Positions 46,501 through 59,545 are shown, numbered from the stretch's first letter. The stretch: 64,000 nt of DNA from Gaertneriomyces semiglobifer (GCA_025558075.1 JAHLKF010000001.1:806001-870000), one strand, 5' to 3'. Made by a program: numbers and translations. Notes: generated from the letters alone by a model not told the origin.

Positions 46501-48718
46501 CGATTGTAGTAGAATGGGGCAACGTGTGCATGGTCGGGAATCCTGGCAATGCTCTTACTCCGAGACGAGCTCCCGTACACAGTCCTTTGACCAAGCCTTT
46601 GGAGCCCAAAATTGGCAGGTTGTATACTCTCATCTCGCATAGACACTGTGGAATATCCGCAAACGTCCCAGGCGCAGAAGACGGATATACGTGCGGCGCG
46701 TTCTTGTTGAAGGTAAATGCATAACTGTTTCCGTGAGTGTTCCTCAGCTTTTCTTCTTTTGTAAGCTGATTTTCCCTCGCCTTGAGGGCGCTAATTAGTC
46801 GCTTCTCGTCAATGAAAGGGATCTTAACAATGGCCTCCCAGTCCGCCTTCTTGCCGTTCATGTCAAGCTCAAAATCAACCGGATAGAAATCAATAATTGG
46901 AGATCCGGGATTTACCATTAAGTCCCGGAAGGCTTCCGGGATGTGCGAACGACTTGCCGCCGGAAGCACACCCATTAGTTGCTCAAAAGGGAGAAACGGC
47001 CTGCCAATCTCGAACTTGAAGTCCAAGTCGGCTATACCGACTAGATCGGTAATTTTCGGGGCATAGTGGTATGGATAAAACCACTCCCAGGACGCCACGC
47101 CGTTGTAATAATAGTTGGCAATCCATTGCAGTCCCTCGACGTAATGATAAACTAGACGAGACATATCTTCACTGCCATACGATATGTCCATTTTTTCCTT
47201 GTAATATTGCTTCTTCCAATCCAAAAACGCCTCTTCCATTACCTGCTGTTGTTCGGATTCAAGATTAGCAGCAATCTGCTGCTCGTCTATTACATCCGCT
47301 TTATCCCATCGTTTCAACACTCTTTTTCGCGCTTCCATACTCTCCTCATCATCCTCGTCATCATCCTCATCACGTTCCACAATAATCTGAGGCGGACCAA
47401 ATTGAGGACCGTCTCCAACTGTGTCAATTTGGTGGCTTAGCCCCAGTTGTTTGACAATCTTGAGGATAAATGCCTTGTCTTTCGCAGGGATATCAGTGGA
47501 GAATAACAAACGATCTCCGGCTTTCGGATTCAATACGAAAAATTTAATCTGATCGTAGGTGGCACGTTGCGAGCGGGTCATGAAGAATTTCGACGATTTC
47601 GGGCGATCATTGGCCACTTCTCCCTGCTTCCCCTTCAACCACTGCATATCGCCCGCTTCCAACTCAAACAGTTGGCGTTCATGAGCTCCAAGTTCCTTCA
47701 AAAACACTTCGCATCTCTTCAAATCGATCTGACCACCAGTATTGAGGTAGCCGCGCGTTTCGATAAGGATGCGCTTGTAAATCTTAAACATGAGCGCCAG
47801 GGCACCCTCGTTAATGTGCAAACCAGGCAAATTCGGTAAGAAGTCGTTGCCGACAAAATACGCCAAAAGGATAAAATCATCAATGATACGCTCCAAATCA
47901 TAATCAAATGAAGGATCCTCTTTTAGGGTGCAAAACTCGGCATCCAGATATTCTCGAAACAGGGACAGATGCATCAGGTAAAAAGTAATGGCATCCGGCT
48001 TGTTTGAGGCTTTTTTCGACGAACGCCCGAATGTAACCTCCTCGCGCAAAAGAGCAAAATGGGGTTCATGGCTCAAGAGTCCAAGCATCATCAAATCGGC
48101 ATCTAGCCCGTACAGGCAATGTCGCACATTCGGGTCATAGCCTGGTTGTGATTTTGCTAGCCTGAGATACTCCATAATCTTATGTTCTCCTTCTCCTGGC
48201 ACTTCGTGTCCAGATAGAATAACCTCGACACCGTGCCATGCGGCGTCTTCTGTGATTTTTTTGTTGATAAAGTACTTTAATTGCTCCTGTAACCGCGCCA
48301 TAAACGGAGTCCCGGGCGTAATACAATTGGAATCGAATGCCGGCTCGTCCGGCAACTGTTCTCCGCGTTGAAGCGCCCGTTTGGTGGCATCTGCTGTATC
48401 TTTAGCAGTCCTGAAGCGTCTCGCGCGCTGTTGGTTCATCTTTGCTCTAGGCGCCACACCATCTACAGCCAGAAAAAACAGCTTTTTCGGCTTGATCTTT
48501 CCAAACAAGTGGTCGATATAACTGAATATTGAAAGGAAAATCTGCTCTTCAGACATTCGAAAGTGTACGTCGCCATCGTTTGGATGTGAGCAATTATGAA
48601 TAATCCCGTTCATGTCCAAATAAAGGTTGTCAAACTCGGGAATACGGTTTTCCTGGATCAGTTGACTGCAAAGCGGATACCGCTCGCTGATCCATCTGAA
48701 GAACTTGGGAACGCCCAT
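43566..48718 (-). CDS. XRN1: 5'-3' exoribonuclease 1
   Basis: Cytoplasmic exonuclease that degrades decapped mRNA. Exons are 48718-45584 and 45524-43566, giving 1697 aa. The N-terminal nuclease starts MGVPKFFRWISERYPLCSQ and carries the catalytic acidic motifs LDMNGIIHNC, LAVDGVAPRAKMNQQRARRF, GEGEHKIM and YGLDADLMMLG, plus FVGNDFLPNLP. The PAZ/KOW-like middle follows (KGLCTGARLGVRALPGF, then VFFLGHQGYGSQAEVTGH). After the intron comes a winged-helix/SH3-like part (DLGDRVVYTRDSGSVPIGLRG). The last ~400 residues are disordered, Gln/His/Pro-rich, and end in an RG/RGG tract (RGRGRGHFRGG, RGRGGFERGGYRGRG). The intron lies between conserved blocks and has a normal GTAAGT donor. Confidence 0.97.
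44501..44536. repeat. 18-bp tandem duplication in XRN1
   Basis: The 18-base unit at 44501-44518 is repeated exactly at 44519-44536. It encodes a doubled HIQDQR hexapeptide in the disordered tail. Confidence 0.9.
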
Positions 48719-49746
48719 ATTTGCGCAGATCTGGGGATTAGATGGTGTATAACAGGCAGCGTGTGCGCCGCGGAGAGGCGCTCTTGCAAACTACTTGACG
48801 GAATCAAAATTCTCAGCTTTCCACTCGCCCCTAGAGAAGAGAAGATGCCCCGATTGAATGTTTTCCCGTGATATGTTACGCGAGAACTAGCGACGCCGGG
48901 CTTGGCCAGTTCGCGACTTTATGCTTCTCCTTATAAATGGAATCTGACGTCTCGAAATCTCACGTCCAACACTCTACTGCCTCACGCAACAGCCCTCCGT
49001 GCTCCCCCACTCAGCTCCGTTGTATGTTTAATATGAACCCCAGGGTGTCCTCCAGCATCTAAGAAAGTTGCCGTGTGATGTCCTCTTGGGACAGTTCAAC
49101 CACGGTCAGGTCACGTGATGCTGGATCTACGATTGAGCATATTACAAGCCAAGCGGATACGAGCGCAGGTGAGAATGGACATTAGAATGAGAAACAAAGG
49201 CAGCGGAGGAAGGGCAGTAGTTGCCATTCGGGAGCATGGTGCGGAGGCAGAGACTCGAGGAGGTTACATTGCTCCGTATGAACTGAATTTGAGACAGGAA
49301 AGAGGAAGGAAAGCTTGAACTCCACTTCAAATGGCTGTTGCGTTGACATGATATCGCAAAATTGCTTCATCTACCTCCAAATTCTGTTGGTACTGCAGAT
49401 AGAGTGGGGCCAGTGAGATGAGGTGGGGTATTGAAAGGCGAATGAATGCAATGATGGTGACCGTAGTCAATCACCAAAGGCTGTATGCCGACGAAGGTGA
49501 AGTAGGCTGCTCACAACGCAGCAAGCGACCACCACTGTCGCTAGTCGCTGGTAGCGTTAGTTTATCATAGCTCCAGGCCAGGCCAATGAAAGCACTTACC
49601 AAAGTTGCGTGGGCAGTGGTTTTGCCTTATCACTCTTACCGCGTCCCTTGAGACAAGAAACTGACAGACCTGAGGAACTCAACTCAAGAGCAGAACAAAA
49701 AGGCATCTTCATTGCCGCATTGATTGTTATCTGAAGCACAGCAACC
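48719..49746. promoter_or_regulatory. Divergent intergenic region XRN1 / isovaleryl-CoA dehydrogenase
   Basis: About 1.03 kb without a supportable gene. Includes TCACGTGATG at about 49110. Must hold both promoters. Confidence 0.4.
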
Positions 49747-51889
49747 ATGCTCTCTTTGACTCGTCTAGCGTCGTCCGCCGCACGGTGTAATGTGAGTTAC
49801 ATGCCATACGTTTGCCATCGTCCTGCTCAATGATCCCACTCATCATGAACGGAGCAGGTGCTGGCCCCAGGATCTCGTCGGCTGGCTGCTTCAGTATGCC
49901 AGAGCAGAGGCCTTGCCTATGACTCGTATAACACACATGTTGCTGGCTTGAGCGAAGAACTCCATGAGGTGTGAGCCTGCAACAACGCAGAAAAACAACT
50001 TCATTGGACTTAAGGTTATGATTCCCAGCTCCGTCAAAGTGTGCATGAATTCGCCCAGAAGGAATTAGCGCCTCGTGCATCTGAGATCGACAAGACAAAC
50101 AACTTTCCAATGGTACTGGGCACCGTTCGCATGAAGTACTAGTTCCTCCGTTAACGCTTTGTTGAAAGGACATGTGGAAGAAGTTTGGTGATATGGGACT
50201 CTTGGGTATCACTGCTCCTGGTATGTCAAGAGCCATGTCTATCATTCCTGCAAGCGTATCGGGACTAAAATTGCGTCTCAGAAAAGTACGGCGGACAAGC
50301 AATGGGTTACCTCGCCCACACGGTAGGTGTCCCGCCTCGATGCTGCCGATTATTATAAATGCGGCACAATTAACCAATTTGTGGTATATGATAGATTGCA
50401 ATGGAAGAGATCAGTCGTGCATCCGGATCGGTTGCGCTTAGCTATGGGGCACACTCCAACCTCTGCGTCAACCAGATCGTTCGCAATGGAAATGAAGCCC
50501 AGAAGGAGAAATATCTGCCTAAGGTTCGGACAAGCTAGCTACATCGACATATAGCGAGCTAACCATCCGTATTTGCGCTTACAGCTGATCAGCGGAGATC
50601 ACGTTGGAGCCCTCGCTATGAGTGAAGCAGGATCAGGTTCCGACGTTGTATCTATGAAAATCAAAGCAGAGAAGAAGGGTATGCTATGGTCAAGTTACTG
50701 AGATGTATCTTGTCCGGTCCACTAATTCCATAGTGCAGGTGACCGATACATTTTGAACGGGACGAAATTCTGGATCACCAACGGCCCGGATGCGGATGTC
50801 CTAGTGGTTTACGCCAAGACCGATATCAATGCAGGGCCCAAGGGAATTACTGCCTTCATCGTTGAGAAAGTGCGTATGAGAAAATTTTGGATCCGCCATA
50901 ACCGCCAGCTGATGTCTAGTCTCCTATAGGGTTTCAAGGGATTTTCAACATCTCCAAAGCTGGACAAGCTTGGAATGCGTGGCTCTAACACATGCGAACT
51001 TGTCTTTGAGGATTGCGAAGTACCAGGTACGACCCCTGCCTGATGCGTTCAAGCAGTTTCGTTGACGCCTCGACCCACAGCTGAGAATGTCCTTGGTGAG
51101 GTTGGCAAGGGTGTCTACGTTTTGATGAGTGGACTTGATTTGGAGCGTCTTGTGCTTTCTGGTGGACCATTAGGGTATGCATGTGCATTGAACGAGTGAT
51201 ATTTTATTGTCGAATGCTGACCGTTTCATTCAGTTTGATGCAGTCATGCCTCGACGTTGCAGTGCCATATGTCCACGAGCGTAAGCAGTTCGGTCAGCGC
51301 ATTGGAGAATTCCAGGTACAGCGCGGTCTAATGTATAGCGTCGAGATTGTCTTACCCACTGACGTGCACACTGGCTTAGCTCTTACAAGGCAAGCTTGCT
51401 GATATGTACACGAAACTGTCCGCTTCCAGATCCTACGTGTACTCCGTGGGACGCGCATGCGACGCCGGTCACATCAGCAACAAGGACTGTGCTGGTGTGA
51501 TTCTGTATTCTGCGGAGCGTGCCACTGAATGTGCGCTGGACGCCATTCAATGCCTTGGTGAGACTTTTCATCTTTCACCTACCTAAATGAATTACGGCTA
51601 TTAACGCACTTGCGCTTCACAGGTGGTAACGGTTATATCAATGATTGTAAGCGGTTCACCACTTTTACGGTTTTTTGCGCGCGGGACTGATCGCGAATTT
51701 CATTTTTAGATCCTACTGGTCGTTTCCTCCGCGATGCCAAGCTCTATGAAATCGGTAAGGCAGTTCGTTGGACATGTATAAAAACAGGAAGAAAGTTAAA
51801 CCCTTCGCTGTTTAACAGGTGCCGGAACCAGTGAAATCCGCCGAATGTTGATTGGTCGCGAATTCAACAAGGATTTCAAAGACATGTAA
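49747..51889 (+). CDS. IVD: Isovaleryl-CoA dehydrogenase, mitochondrial
   Basis: FAD flavoenzyme of leucine breakdown that oxidises isovaleryl-CoA and passes electrons to ETF. I resolve 15 exons: 49747-49791, 49858-49968, 50029-50112, 50169-50220, 50282-50322, 50395-50523, 50585-50678, 50739-50869, 50930-51026, 51081-51174, 51234-51325, 51390-51557, 51623-51646, 51710-51754 and 51819-51889. Together they give 425 aa, the family length. The leader [15 protein letters not shown] suits mitochondrial import. Motifs are [34 protein letters not shown], and [15 protein letters not shown]. The last carries the IVD-type catalytic Glu (E283); the usual acyl-CoA dehydrogenase Glu position instead reads YEIGAGTSE, as in IVD. 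The exon 11 donor (GTCTAA at 51326) is weak but needed to give QRGKLADMY. Confidence 0.95.
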
Positions 51890-52096
51890 GGGCTTCCGCA
51901 TAGCATAAAATCGCTGCCATCGCAAGACTATATGAGTGGTTAGATGCTTGATAGTTTAGTGTAGCGATCAGTATTATACATATGTAGAATTATGGCGGAA
52001 CAGATGAGAAGCCCGAATATTTTTATCTATCCACGGAGTCGTTTGAAAAATTCCTAATCGAATCCCTGGTTAAATCGATTTTTTTCCCGTGTACAT

Positions 52097-55000
52097 CTAT
52101 TTGCCACCCACCTGCATAAATTTTCGAAGTTGACCCCGGTCTTGCTGCTGCAGTGCTGTCAATAACTCCTGGGTCATGTGCGGTGGGCATTGTATACTCG
52201 GTAAGTAGACATTGCTCAAGTACTCCAAATACTCCTGGCCTTGAGACACGACAATCACTTTCTGTAGAGATGAAATTTCTGTCATAACCAGATAGCACTG
52301 TCCGTCCGATGGGTCAAAGGATGCGCTCATGGGTACTTCAAACAAGACGGGCACAATGTTCTGATAGATGAATTGAGAAAAGCCAGGTAGCGGTGTTTTC
52401 GGTGAGGGGTCAGATTTCTGTTTGCTGGCGGTTTTGTTGGGCTTGGTGGATACGGCATCAGCTGTTTTGGCATATCGCCCGGCCGACGCACCCCAGCCTA
52501 TCACCATGGTTGAGAGCACATGGAAAGCAGTTTTCTGTGCATTGGGATCGCCCGCTTCTCTGACGAAATGCAGAACCGATTGTATGATCGTATCGAGCAA
52601 GCTCAGGTTGGCTTGACGTAGCATCATGTTAGCTGTGCGCAGCTGTTTACTCGTGCTTGACCTGATGATCTCACCTTCACTAACCAATATTCCCTCCAGG
52701 TCTGAATCGAATATCTGTATCAAAAGTTGCAAGTAGGCGCGCCGTAACTCCACCAATGTAAGGGCGTCATCCGTGCCCTCGATGGGTTGGTTCAAACTGA
52801 GAAAGACTCGCTCAAGTAGTGGCCGGATGAGCTCGTTCATGACTGGGAAGACGGATGGCTGAAAAGGAGCAATGTCAGCAAAGACCTCCACCAAAGTCGA
52901 GCTTTGTGACTGCTCACCTTGAACTTGTGCATGATGTAAGAGACAAATGGCAAAAAATCCAGCAACTCTTTTCTAGTGCTGTTTGCAAGCAATCCAGCCG
53001 TGAGAAGAGGTCCCACAGAGTTGAGAATATCGTGTCCCATGCATCCAACCATTCGTTGGAATGTATGTCGCGCCTAATAATCAAATTCACCTATATGAGT
53101 TATTGCCGCTTCAAAAGTCTGCGCCATATTAAATTAGCCATACCGCATCCCGGATGAGTTCGCACGTCTGAAGTATTCGTAGCACTTCCACAACACGGTT
53201 CAACGCGTGCTGGAAGACGGGTGCCCATGCGGGCACGGTTTGTCGTGATCTAGCGACATGTGCTATATCAGGGAAACCTTTGCTGACATTCCCAATAGCC
53301 CTTATTAAATGGTTGAGCTGTAACGTGAACACAACATTGTCGGGTGGAGTATCTTGCTTGTACAGCTCTTGTCGCATAATTTCCTCAATCTGTGCAATCA
53401 ACGGCGCCACGACAGCCTGAGAACGGCAAGAGTTAGCAATCCGATCTTGGAACGGCGCGATGACGGAAGTACCTGTAATAGCTCAGCTTGACGCTGTTCC
53501 GGAACGTTCTCTGCTGATATCAGAATACCGACGGCTTCGTAGATGTAAAGCTGGCTGTCAAATGTACTGGCGGCGGTGTCGTCGTCGCTATCATCTCCAG
53601 CTCTTTCCAGTGGAGAGGGCATTTGAACGACTAGTAAATCGCTGATGCTTGTCAAGACAGTGTCCACCATGGAAACCAAAGTATTCTTCAACGGAGTAAC
53701 GAATTGCCGAAACAAGTAAAAGACCCTTGACCGCACGAAGGTTGCTTCATGATGCATGCCGCGCTTATCCACAAATGCTTCCAACACATGCGGAGTATAT
53801 TGCGAGAATGACTCAAAGAAGTGGGCATAACGAGTCACGTTCTCAAAAAATACGCATGGCACGGAAATATGAGGATAACTCGACACATTGGATGTAACCA
53901 TTTTGGCCAACATCGTCCCTAGCGGTGAAATCGTTGCTGCGTTGCCCTCTCCTATAATGTATACCATTTGAGCTAAGGACAGGAAGAACATCAGTGTTGG
54001 CAGAAATACTCAATGAAGAAGGGGGACATACATTTTGCACACTCGCCAAACAGGTGAATAAGATGCAGCGCCAACTCTGCCTCAGACCAGCTCACGGAGC
54101 CTGGGTTACTCGCCAATCTATCGAACGTGGCGCATACCGTAGAGGAGATGGTCCCCACAAACAGATCCAAGTCCAGTATAGCGATGGAGTCGATGTGCTT
54201 TTTCAAGTTTTGTCGTATTTCCATAAACATTGCTTCGGTATCTCCTGCTCCCGAGCCAAACTCATGGGGCTCCTCCTCATCGTACTTCATCTTCATTATA
54301 ATCGTGGTGAGTATTGCTACCAAATTTTGACTCATTGCCTGCAGTTGGTCCTTTCCGCCTAACTCCCTTAACTTCTTCAATAGACCGAGGTAAGTTTGCA
54401 AAAATGGAAACACATGTGATGATGTGTCGTCGTACTCGTTGCCAAGGGCTTTGATCAGATAGGGGAATACCTGTTGGATCAAACTGAAAGCATTCTCCCG
54501 CAGGTCGGGGCCTATAGTCGAGGTTTCCCACACCCGACATAGTTCCAGTCCAAGAATGTTGATGAGCTTCGCAACCCGTTCACTGAATTCCTCATCGTCA
54601 GTGTCCAAGTTATGGAGAATGGAGGTGATATCGAGCGCTTGTATTAAGCGAAGCTTTTCAACGGCGGGCATTCCCTTCGCCACAATTTCTGACAAGCATT
54701 CGCAAGCACTGTTGCGTAAGTCAGGGTTGCCGAGAAACTGAAAGAGACCCCTAATGAAAGAGTCATTCGCCACGAGATTGATATCAATCCACGCAACATA
54801 ACGCGCAAGCAATGAAAGGCACATGTTCGCTATGTCAGGATTGCTCTGGTAGCTAGCACCTAAGATTTCTCTCCAAGTGGCCACAAGCTGAGCAACAGCT
54901 CCCTCTCGCATTTGATCTTTGATCTTTACGTTTCGGTTAACGACTTTTGGGTCCCGGGCGATCAATTGATTTGCAACCTCATCGTCAATTGCTTGTGAAA

Positions 55001-55507
55001 TGCGAAGAAATGAATCTACCATTAAGGCGTAGCGTGGTCCCGAGGCCGACAAGGAAACAAGTAAATCTTCGAAGAACGTCGGCCATTCTGTTAGGTACTG
55101 GTTCGCGAAAACGGACACTAAGACCTGTATTGCTTTATTTCTGATAAAGCCGGGCTCACTCTCGTCCATGTCCCTTGTAACGTAATTCCACATAGACTCT
55201 CGCACAGCCGCCCTCTGAGCGGCATCTAAAGTATCGTAACGGCGCGACATGACTTCCTGGACAACATCCATAGCAACAACTCGTGCCTGTGGTGTGCTGT
55301 ATGTGCAAAGAATGAGCCAGCATAAAGGCAGTGATACTGTATTTACGCATCATACCTTTGCCTTTTCAAGAAGAGCTTGAGGCATATCTGCCAGCCCTCC
55401 ACCGCTGCCCGAATCTCGTTGACAAAGGCAATGGCTTGCGCTTGCATATTCGCATCAGCCGCGGGGTCCATCGCAATAGCTACGGCTTGTTCCAGATTGT
55501 CCTCCAT
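52097..55507 (-). CDS. LOS1: Exportin-t (tRNA exportin, Los1/XPOT)
   Basis: Importin-beta-family receptor that exports mature tRNA with Ran-GTP. Exons are 55507-55356, 55296-54032, 53972-53473, 53416-53144, 53073-52918 and 52858-52097, giving 1035 aa (human XPOT 962, yeast Los1 1100). The N-terminus MEDNLEQAVAIAMDP, then EGWQICLKLFLKRQ matches the family start. The exportin-1/IBN-like region follows (IRNKAIQVLVSVFANQYLTEWPTFFEDLL, a strongly conserved block quoted only to locate it around base 55100). Further XPOT signatures are IDDEVANQLIARD, YVAWIDINLVANDSFI and ECLSEIVAKGMPAVEKLRL. The remainder is HEAT-repeat helices. A second in-frame ATG lies upstream at 55537, but the shorter start aligns better. 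Confidence 0.93.
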
Positions 55508-55970
55508 CTTTAAGGCGATTTTAACACAATGGCGCAAGTGTATAGGGTATGTCGTGGTTATGGGTGGCTTCAGAATCTAGTCAATGTGAGCTTGTATCTC
55601 ATACAGACTTTCCTATGAGGGTTTCTGGGCGTGATACTGTTCCAGAGCGTGAGAACAATGTCTGCAATGTCAGCGAGCAGTACAAGCAAGCTTTGTCAAA
55701 AAATTCATTGACAAAGCAACGCCGTCCAATGAACACCCTAAAAGTGTCCTACTCACAAGCAGCGCTGTGAGACGTTGTTTATCGGGGCCTTTATATGTAT
55801 GGATATATTCGTTTGGATATCCTGCAGCTCGGTTGTTGAAAGCTTACTTCGCTGGATCTTGAGTTGAGGCGTCGTAAAATTCCAAATTCGCAGAGAAACC
55901 AACATAACAAACGCATTAATAGTACACACATTTCTTTGTTCCTTAATCTCCTCTGTAACGATACTGGAAA
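55508..55970. promoter_or_regulatory. Divergent intergenic region LOS1 / PPIL3
   Basis: About 460 bases holding two promoters. No gene was recognised. Confidence 0.35.
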
Positions 55971-56907
55971 ATGGTTAGTTTGTAGAGATGCTGTTATAAT
56001 ATCGTCTTTCCGCTCGTTCTCATTGTGTTGGGTTTTTTAAAAGTCTGTGACGCTACACACAGATCTAGGCGACATCAAGGTGGAAATCTTTTGTGAAGGT
56101 GAGCCCATGAAATGTACACCGCTGCCAGTGGGACTATTACTTATGGTTGCTCTCACCAGCGACTCCACGAGCGGCCGAGGTACCGTGCGCGGTGCTTTGA
56201 CATCTCCAGGGCCACGCACTGACTACCTGTCGCAGAACTTTTTAGCATTATGTGCTAGTGGCTATTATGATAACTGCTTGTTTCATCGGTGAGGCTTAGG
56301 CCTGGATGATTTGCAATTGACGCTCTGTTAAGGTCTTCGACTGATGATCTTCTGCTTCTAGAAATATGAAAGGATTTATGGTACAAACGGGAGATCCTAC
56401 GGGAACCGGGAAAGGTGGAACGTCAATATGGGGTCACAAATTTGAGGATGAAATCAAGCCTAGTTTGAAGGTAGAGATTGACTCTTGACTGTTACTGTCC
56501 CTTCCATATGCTGCAACGATTGATTACTGATGGACGAAATACGAATCAATCTGTCATTTAGCATAACGCGAGGGGGATTATATCAATGGCAAATAAAGGA
56601 CCGGATACGAATCTATCACAGTTTTTCATCACCTACGGCAAACAGCCGCACTTGGATTCGAAATATACAGTATTTGGAAAGTAAGTTGCCAGTGTATATG
56701 GGATGATTTAGTCCGACTCCTTCTCAATGGTTTACTCAATGGATTTGTACTGATATCAACGTCCCCTTTTGTAGAGTCATTGATGGATGGGAGACGCTGG
56801 ATGCTCTGGAAAAGGTGTCGGTAGATGAGAAGTCTAGACCCATCCAGGACGTCAAGATACGTTCAATAACAATACATGCCAATCCGATAGCGGATGCCGC
56901 CGTATAG
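55971..56907 (+). CDS. Cyclophilin-like peptidyl-prolyl isomerase (PPIL3 type)
   Basis: Small single-domain cyclophilin, in animals a spliceosome-associated protein. The first coding exon is just the ATG at 55971-55973, followed by a 70-nt intron. The next exon begins [18 protein letters not shown] at 56044, a clear PPIL3 start. Core motifs are [58 protein letters not shown] and [16 protein letters not shown] stretch at about 56099-56235 stays open but lacks homology. It may be an in-phase intron (donor near 56131, acceptor 56233) or an insertion. Introns also lie at about 56292-56361, 56470-56562 and 56681-56774. The protein ends IADAAV at 56907. The active Arg and the Phe/Gln residues are kept. 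Confidence 0.9.
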
Positions 56908-57360
56908 CTCTAAATTCTATTCGCGTATTAGTCTTGATACTTCATCGCCTGATGAACTCTCACTGCGCTTTGATCTTGACCATACCGTACATGTCGGGAG
57001 AGAGCTACTGTTTTCACGGTCGACTCTGTTATCGAAAGCATGCCTCACGTGACTCCGTCCTGGTCGTGCGCGTTCGACCAACTTTCACACTTCAAAAATT
57101 GCAGTTAGTTGCAAGTGGGAAAATAAGCTGAAGACGGGACAGCTATCGGGCTTTGCGAACTGCACGCTCGGGGAACGAAGAGTATTGTAAGCGCTGGTTT
57201 GAAGTAAGCCCTGCCACAGCTCGTCTGTCCCAAGAGCGAGAGGTTTTTTCGACTCATCTTACAACCATCGTGTGATTCCAAGCCGTTGTATATATATGCA
57301 ATCACAACATCAAGATACTGTATTAGAGGATTGTTATTGAAGAATAGGCTTGCGAGTGCC
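56908..57360. promoter_or_regulatory. Tandem intergenic region PPIL3 / RAD52
   Basis: 450 bases: the PPIL3 3' untranslated region and the RAD52 promoter. An ACGCGT-like MCB box was not seen. No gene was recognised. Confidence 0.35.
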
Positions 57361-59545
57361 ATGGCGACAAAGCGGGAAACGGCTGGTCCGACGAACTGGA
57401 CGTTTGGAAGCCACAAGTATGCAACTGAAGAAGAAATGATGATGGGAGCGAATCTTCGGAAACAGCTAGGGCCAGAATACATTTCCTCTAGGCCAGGACC
57501 TGGTGGAGGTACGCGCATTTTAGGGACTCGCTTTTCTGAGGCACCACTTAACAACACGGCTTGTTGCATAGGAAAGGTTTACTATTTGGAAGGGTGGAAA
57601 TCCACACAGCTGGCGAACGAGATATTTGGATTCAATGGCTGGTCACATAGTATTGTTGACATTACCCTCGACTACGTGAGTGTGCTTGTGAGGCTTGAAC
57701 GGACCAAAGCCAGTTCCTGAACCTCTGCTTGACAGGTGGATAAAAACGAAGGAAAGATTAGTCTCGGCATCTCTGCAGTAGTCCGAGTGACCCTGAAGGA
57801 TGGGACGTATCATGAGGTTGGTTATCAAATCTGCAACCTTCACAGAAGTTATTTCCCTAATTCAATTTCCCCAGGACATCGGGTACGCATTCGCGGAAAA
57901 CCAAAGAAATCAAGGACAAGCTTTTGAGAAGGTGGGTTTAAGGGTGCGATAAGTACCAGAAGCATTCCAACTCTGACACCATAGCGGATAGGCGAAAAAA
58001 GAAGCTGTTACTGATGCCACGAAACGTGCATTGCGAGCTTTCGGAAACAGTCTGGGTAACTGCCTATACGATAAAGATTATGTGAAAAAGATTGGCAGAA
58101 TGTCTGCTGTACCGGTACGTCATCGACGTTGTCTGTCGCACCAATTGTTGTTCCCTAGTCGAGACTCAATTATCCTCTGGCTGTAGTCTCTACCTCTGAA
58201 CACCGACGACCTTTACAGACGCCCTGAATTCGCTCAACACTGCAAAAAGGAGCCTGTCACTCAAGCGCCGATCATGCAGAACCTTCCCAGTTGCCCTAAT
58301 GTAATTGCCCCGCATCATCCAGCCTCTGCCCCCGGTATTACTTCGCAACACTAACGCTGCTCCGCAAGCAAGCTAATTGTAATTGTTTTTAGGAGTTGGC
58401 AACACTCTTTCTACAGCTCCAGCTCCTGGTCTATCCGCTCAAAGCATGCGTACGTCGTGGCTACATTCGTAAAGACCTTATGCACATGAATCTCACTGAC
58501 TTCCGTTCACATTCATAGTTGAGGAGGCGCGTTCAATTGCGGCCAGCTTGGACACCACCAGTACATCACCACTGAATCAAGCAGCCAAGGGCAAGTAAGT
58601 AAGGATGTCGGGATAATAAATATAACGACGTTGTTCTCATCACACGGTGCACATCGATCAAGCCAACAGAACAACATGCATCAGAATCCACACAACAACA
58701 GTTACAATTCCTGGGAGAGGTCCAATTACAATAGGAGTGGTCACGATCGGGTCCCGCCAAACATACCGTCGTCAGTTGCCAACCACACAGATCCATCACG
58801 CATTCTTGGCGTCCCTCAAGTTGATCCCAAATCCTCGTCGCGTGAGTAAATACTGAACTCTTATGGCCGCATGTTACGCTTACACGCTTAAAGCAGCCCA
58901 GTACAATTCTCGTGGTTCGGATGGAGCATTTGAGGGTCGCGCCAGCCTCCCGCCCCAGCAGCACTCGTCAGCAAATACTGGAAGTGGCCCGCCTCACAAG
59001 CAATTTTCGACACCTTCACCCCAGAACATGATGAATGGAAGTCATCAGCAAAACTACCGCCCGAACTCAAATCTGCGACCGAATGAGAACAAAGGGCAAG
59101 CCCAGTCCAATGCTCCGATGAATAGCACGTATATGCAAGGGCATGGCAACGCGATGCAGGAACGAAGCAATTACAATAATCAAATGCTGAGCGGTAAGCA
59201 AGGCGGATCTTTCAATGATGCCAGTCGATCAGCCGCAGCCGTACCACAGGCACTTGCCCCGACTACGAAGCAGTCACCGCAAGGAATAAAAAGACCTTTG
59301 GAGCAACAGTAAGAGTGAATCCTATGCTTATGGATGATATTTGTATAGCTGATGTCATTATCAGGCGAAGCGACTATCTCGGGGCCGGAAAGCAACATGG
59401 GCTCGCTGAAGGATCCCCACACCTTTCTGCTATGCGGGCGCCATCGATCGACGCTAATGACAAAGGCCAGAACAATGCCCAGAACTATCAGTATACGAAC
59501 CCGATTGTGAAGCGACCGAGAGGCGATATTCCTGGATTTAACTAA
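57361..59545 (+). CDS. RAD52: RAD52 recombination mediator
   Basis: Single-strand annealing and Rad51-loading protein of homologous recombination in the nucleus. Exons include 57361-57508, 57572-57675, 57736-57816, 57875-57931, 57992-58114, one from 58187, and several shorter ones to 59545. The N-terminal DNA-binding ring domain has the family signature: [24 protein letters not shown] around the first junction, [14 protein letters not shown], then [49 protein letters not shown], whose core [20 protein letters not shown] is nearly invariant. The C-terminal half is Asn/Gln/Ser/Pro-rich and poorly conserved, as expected for the Rad51/RPA-binding part. It ends [11 protein letters not shown]. Confidence 0.95.
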
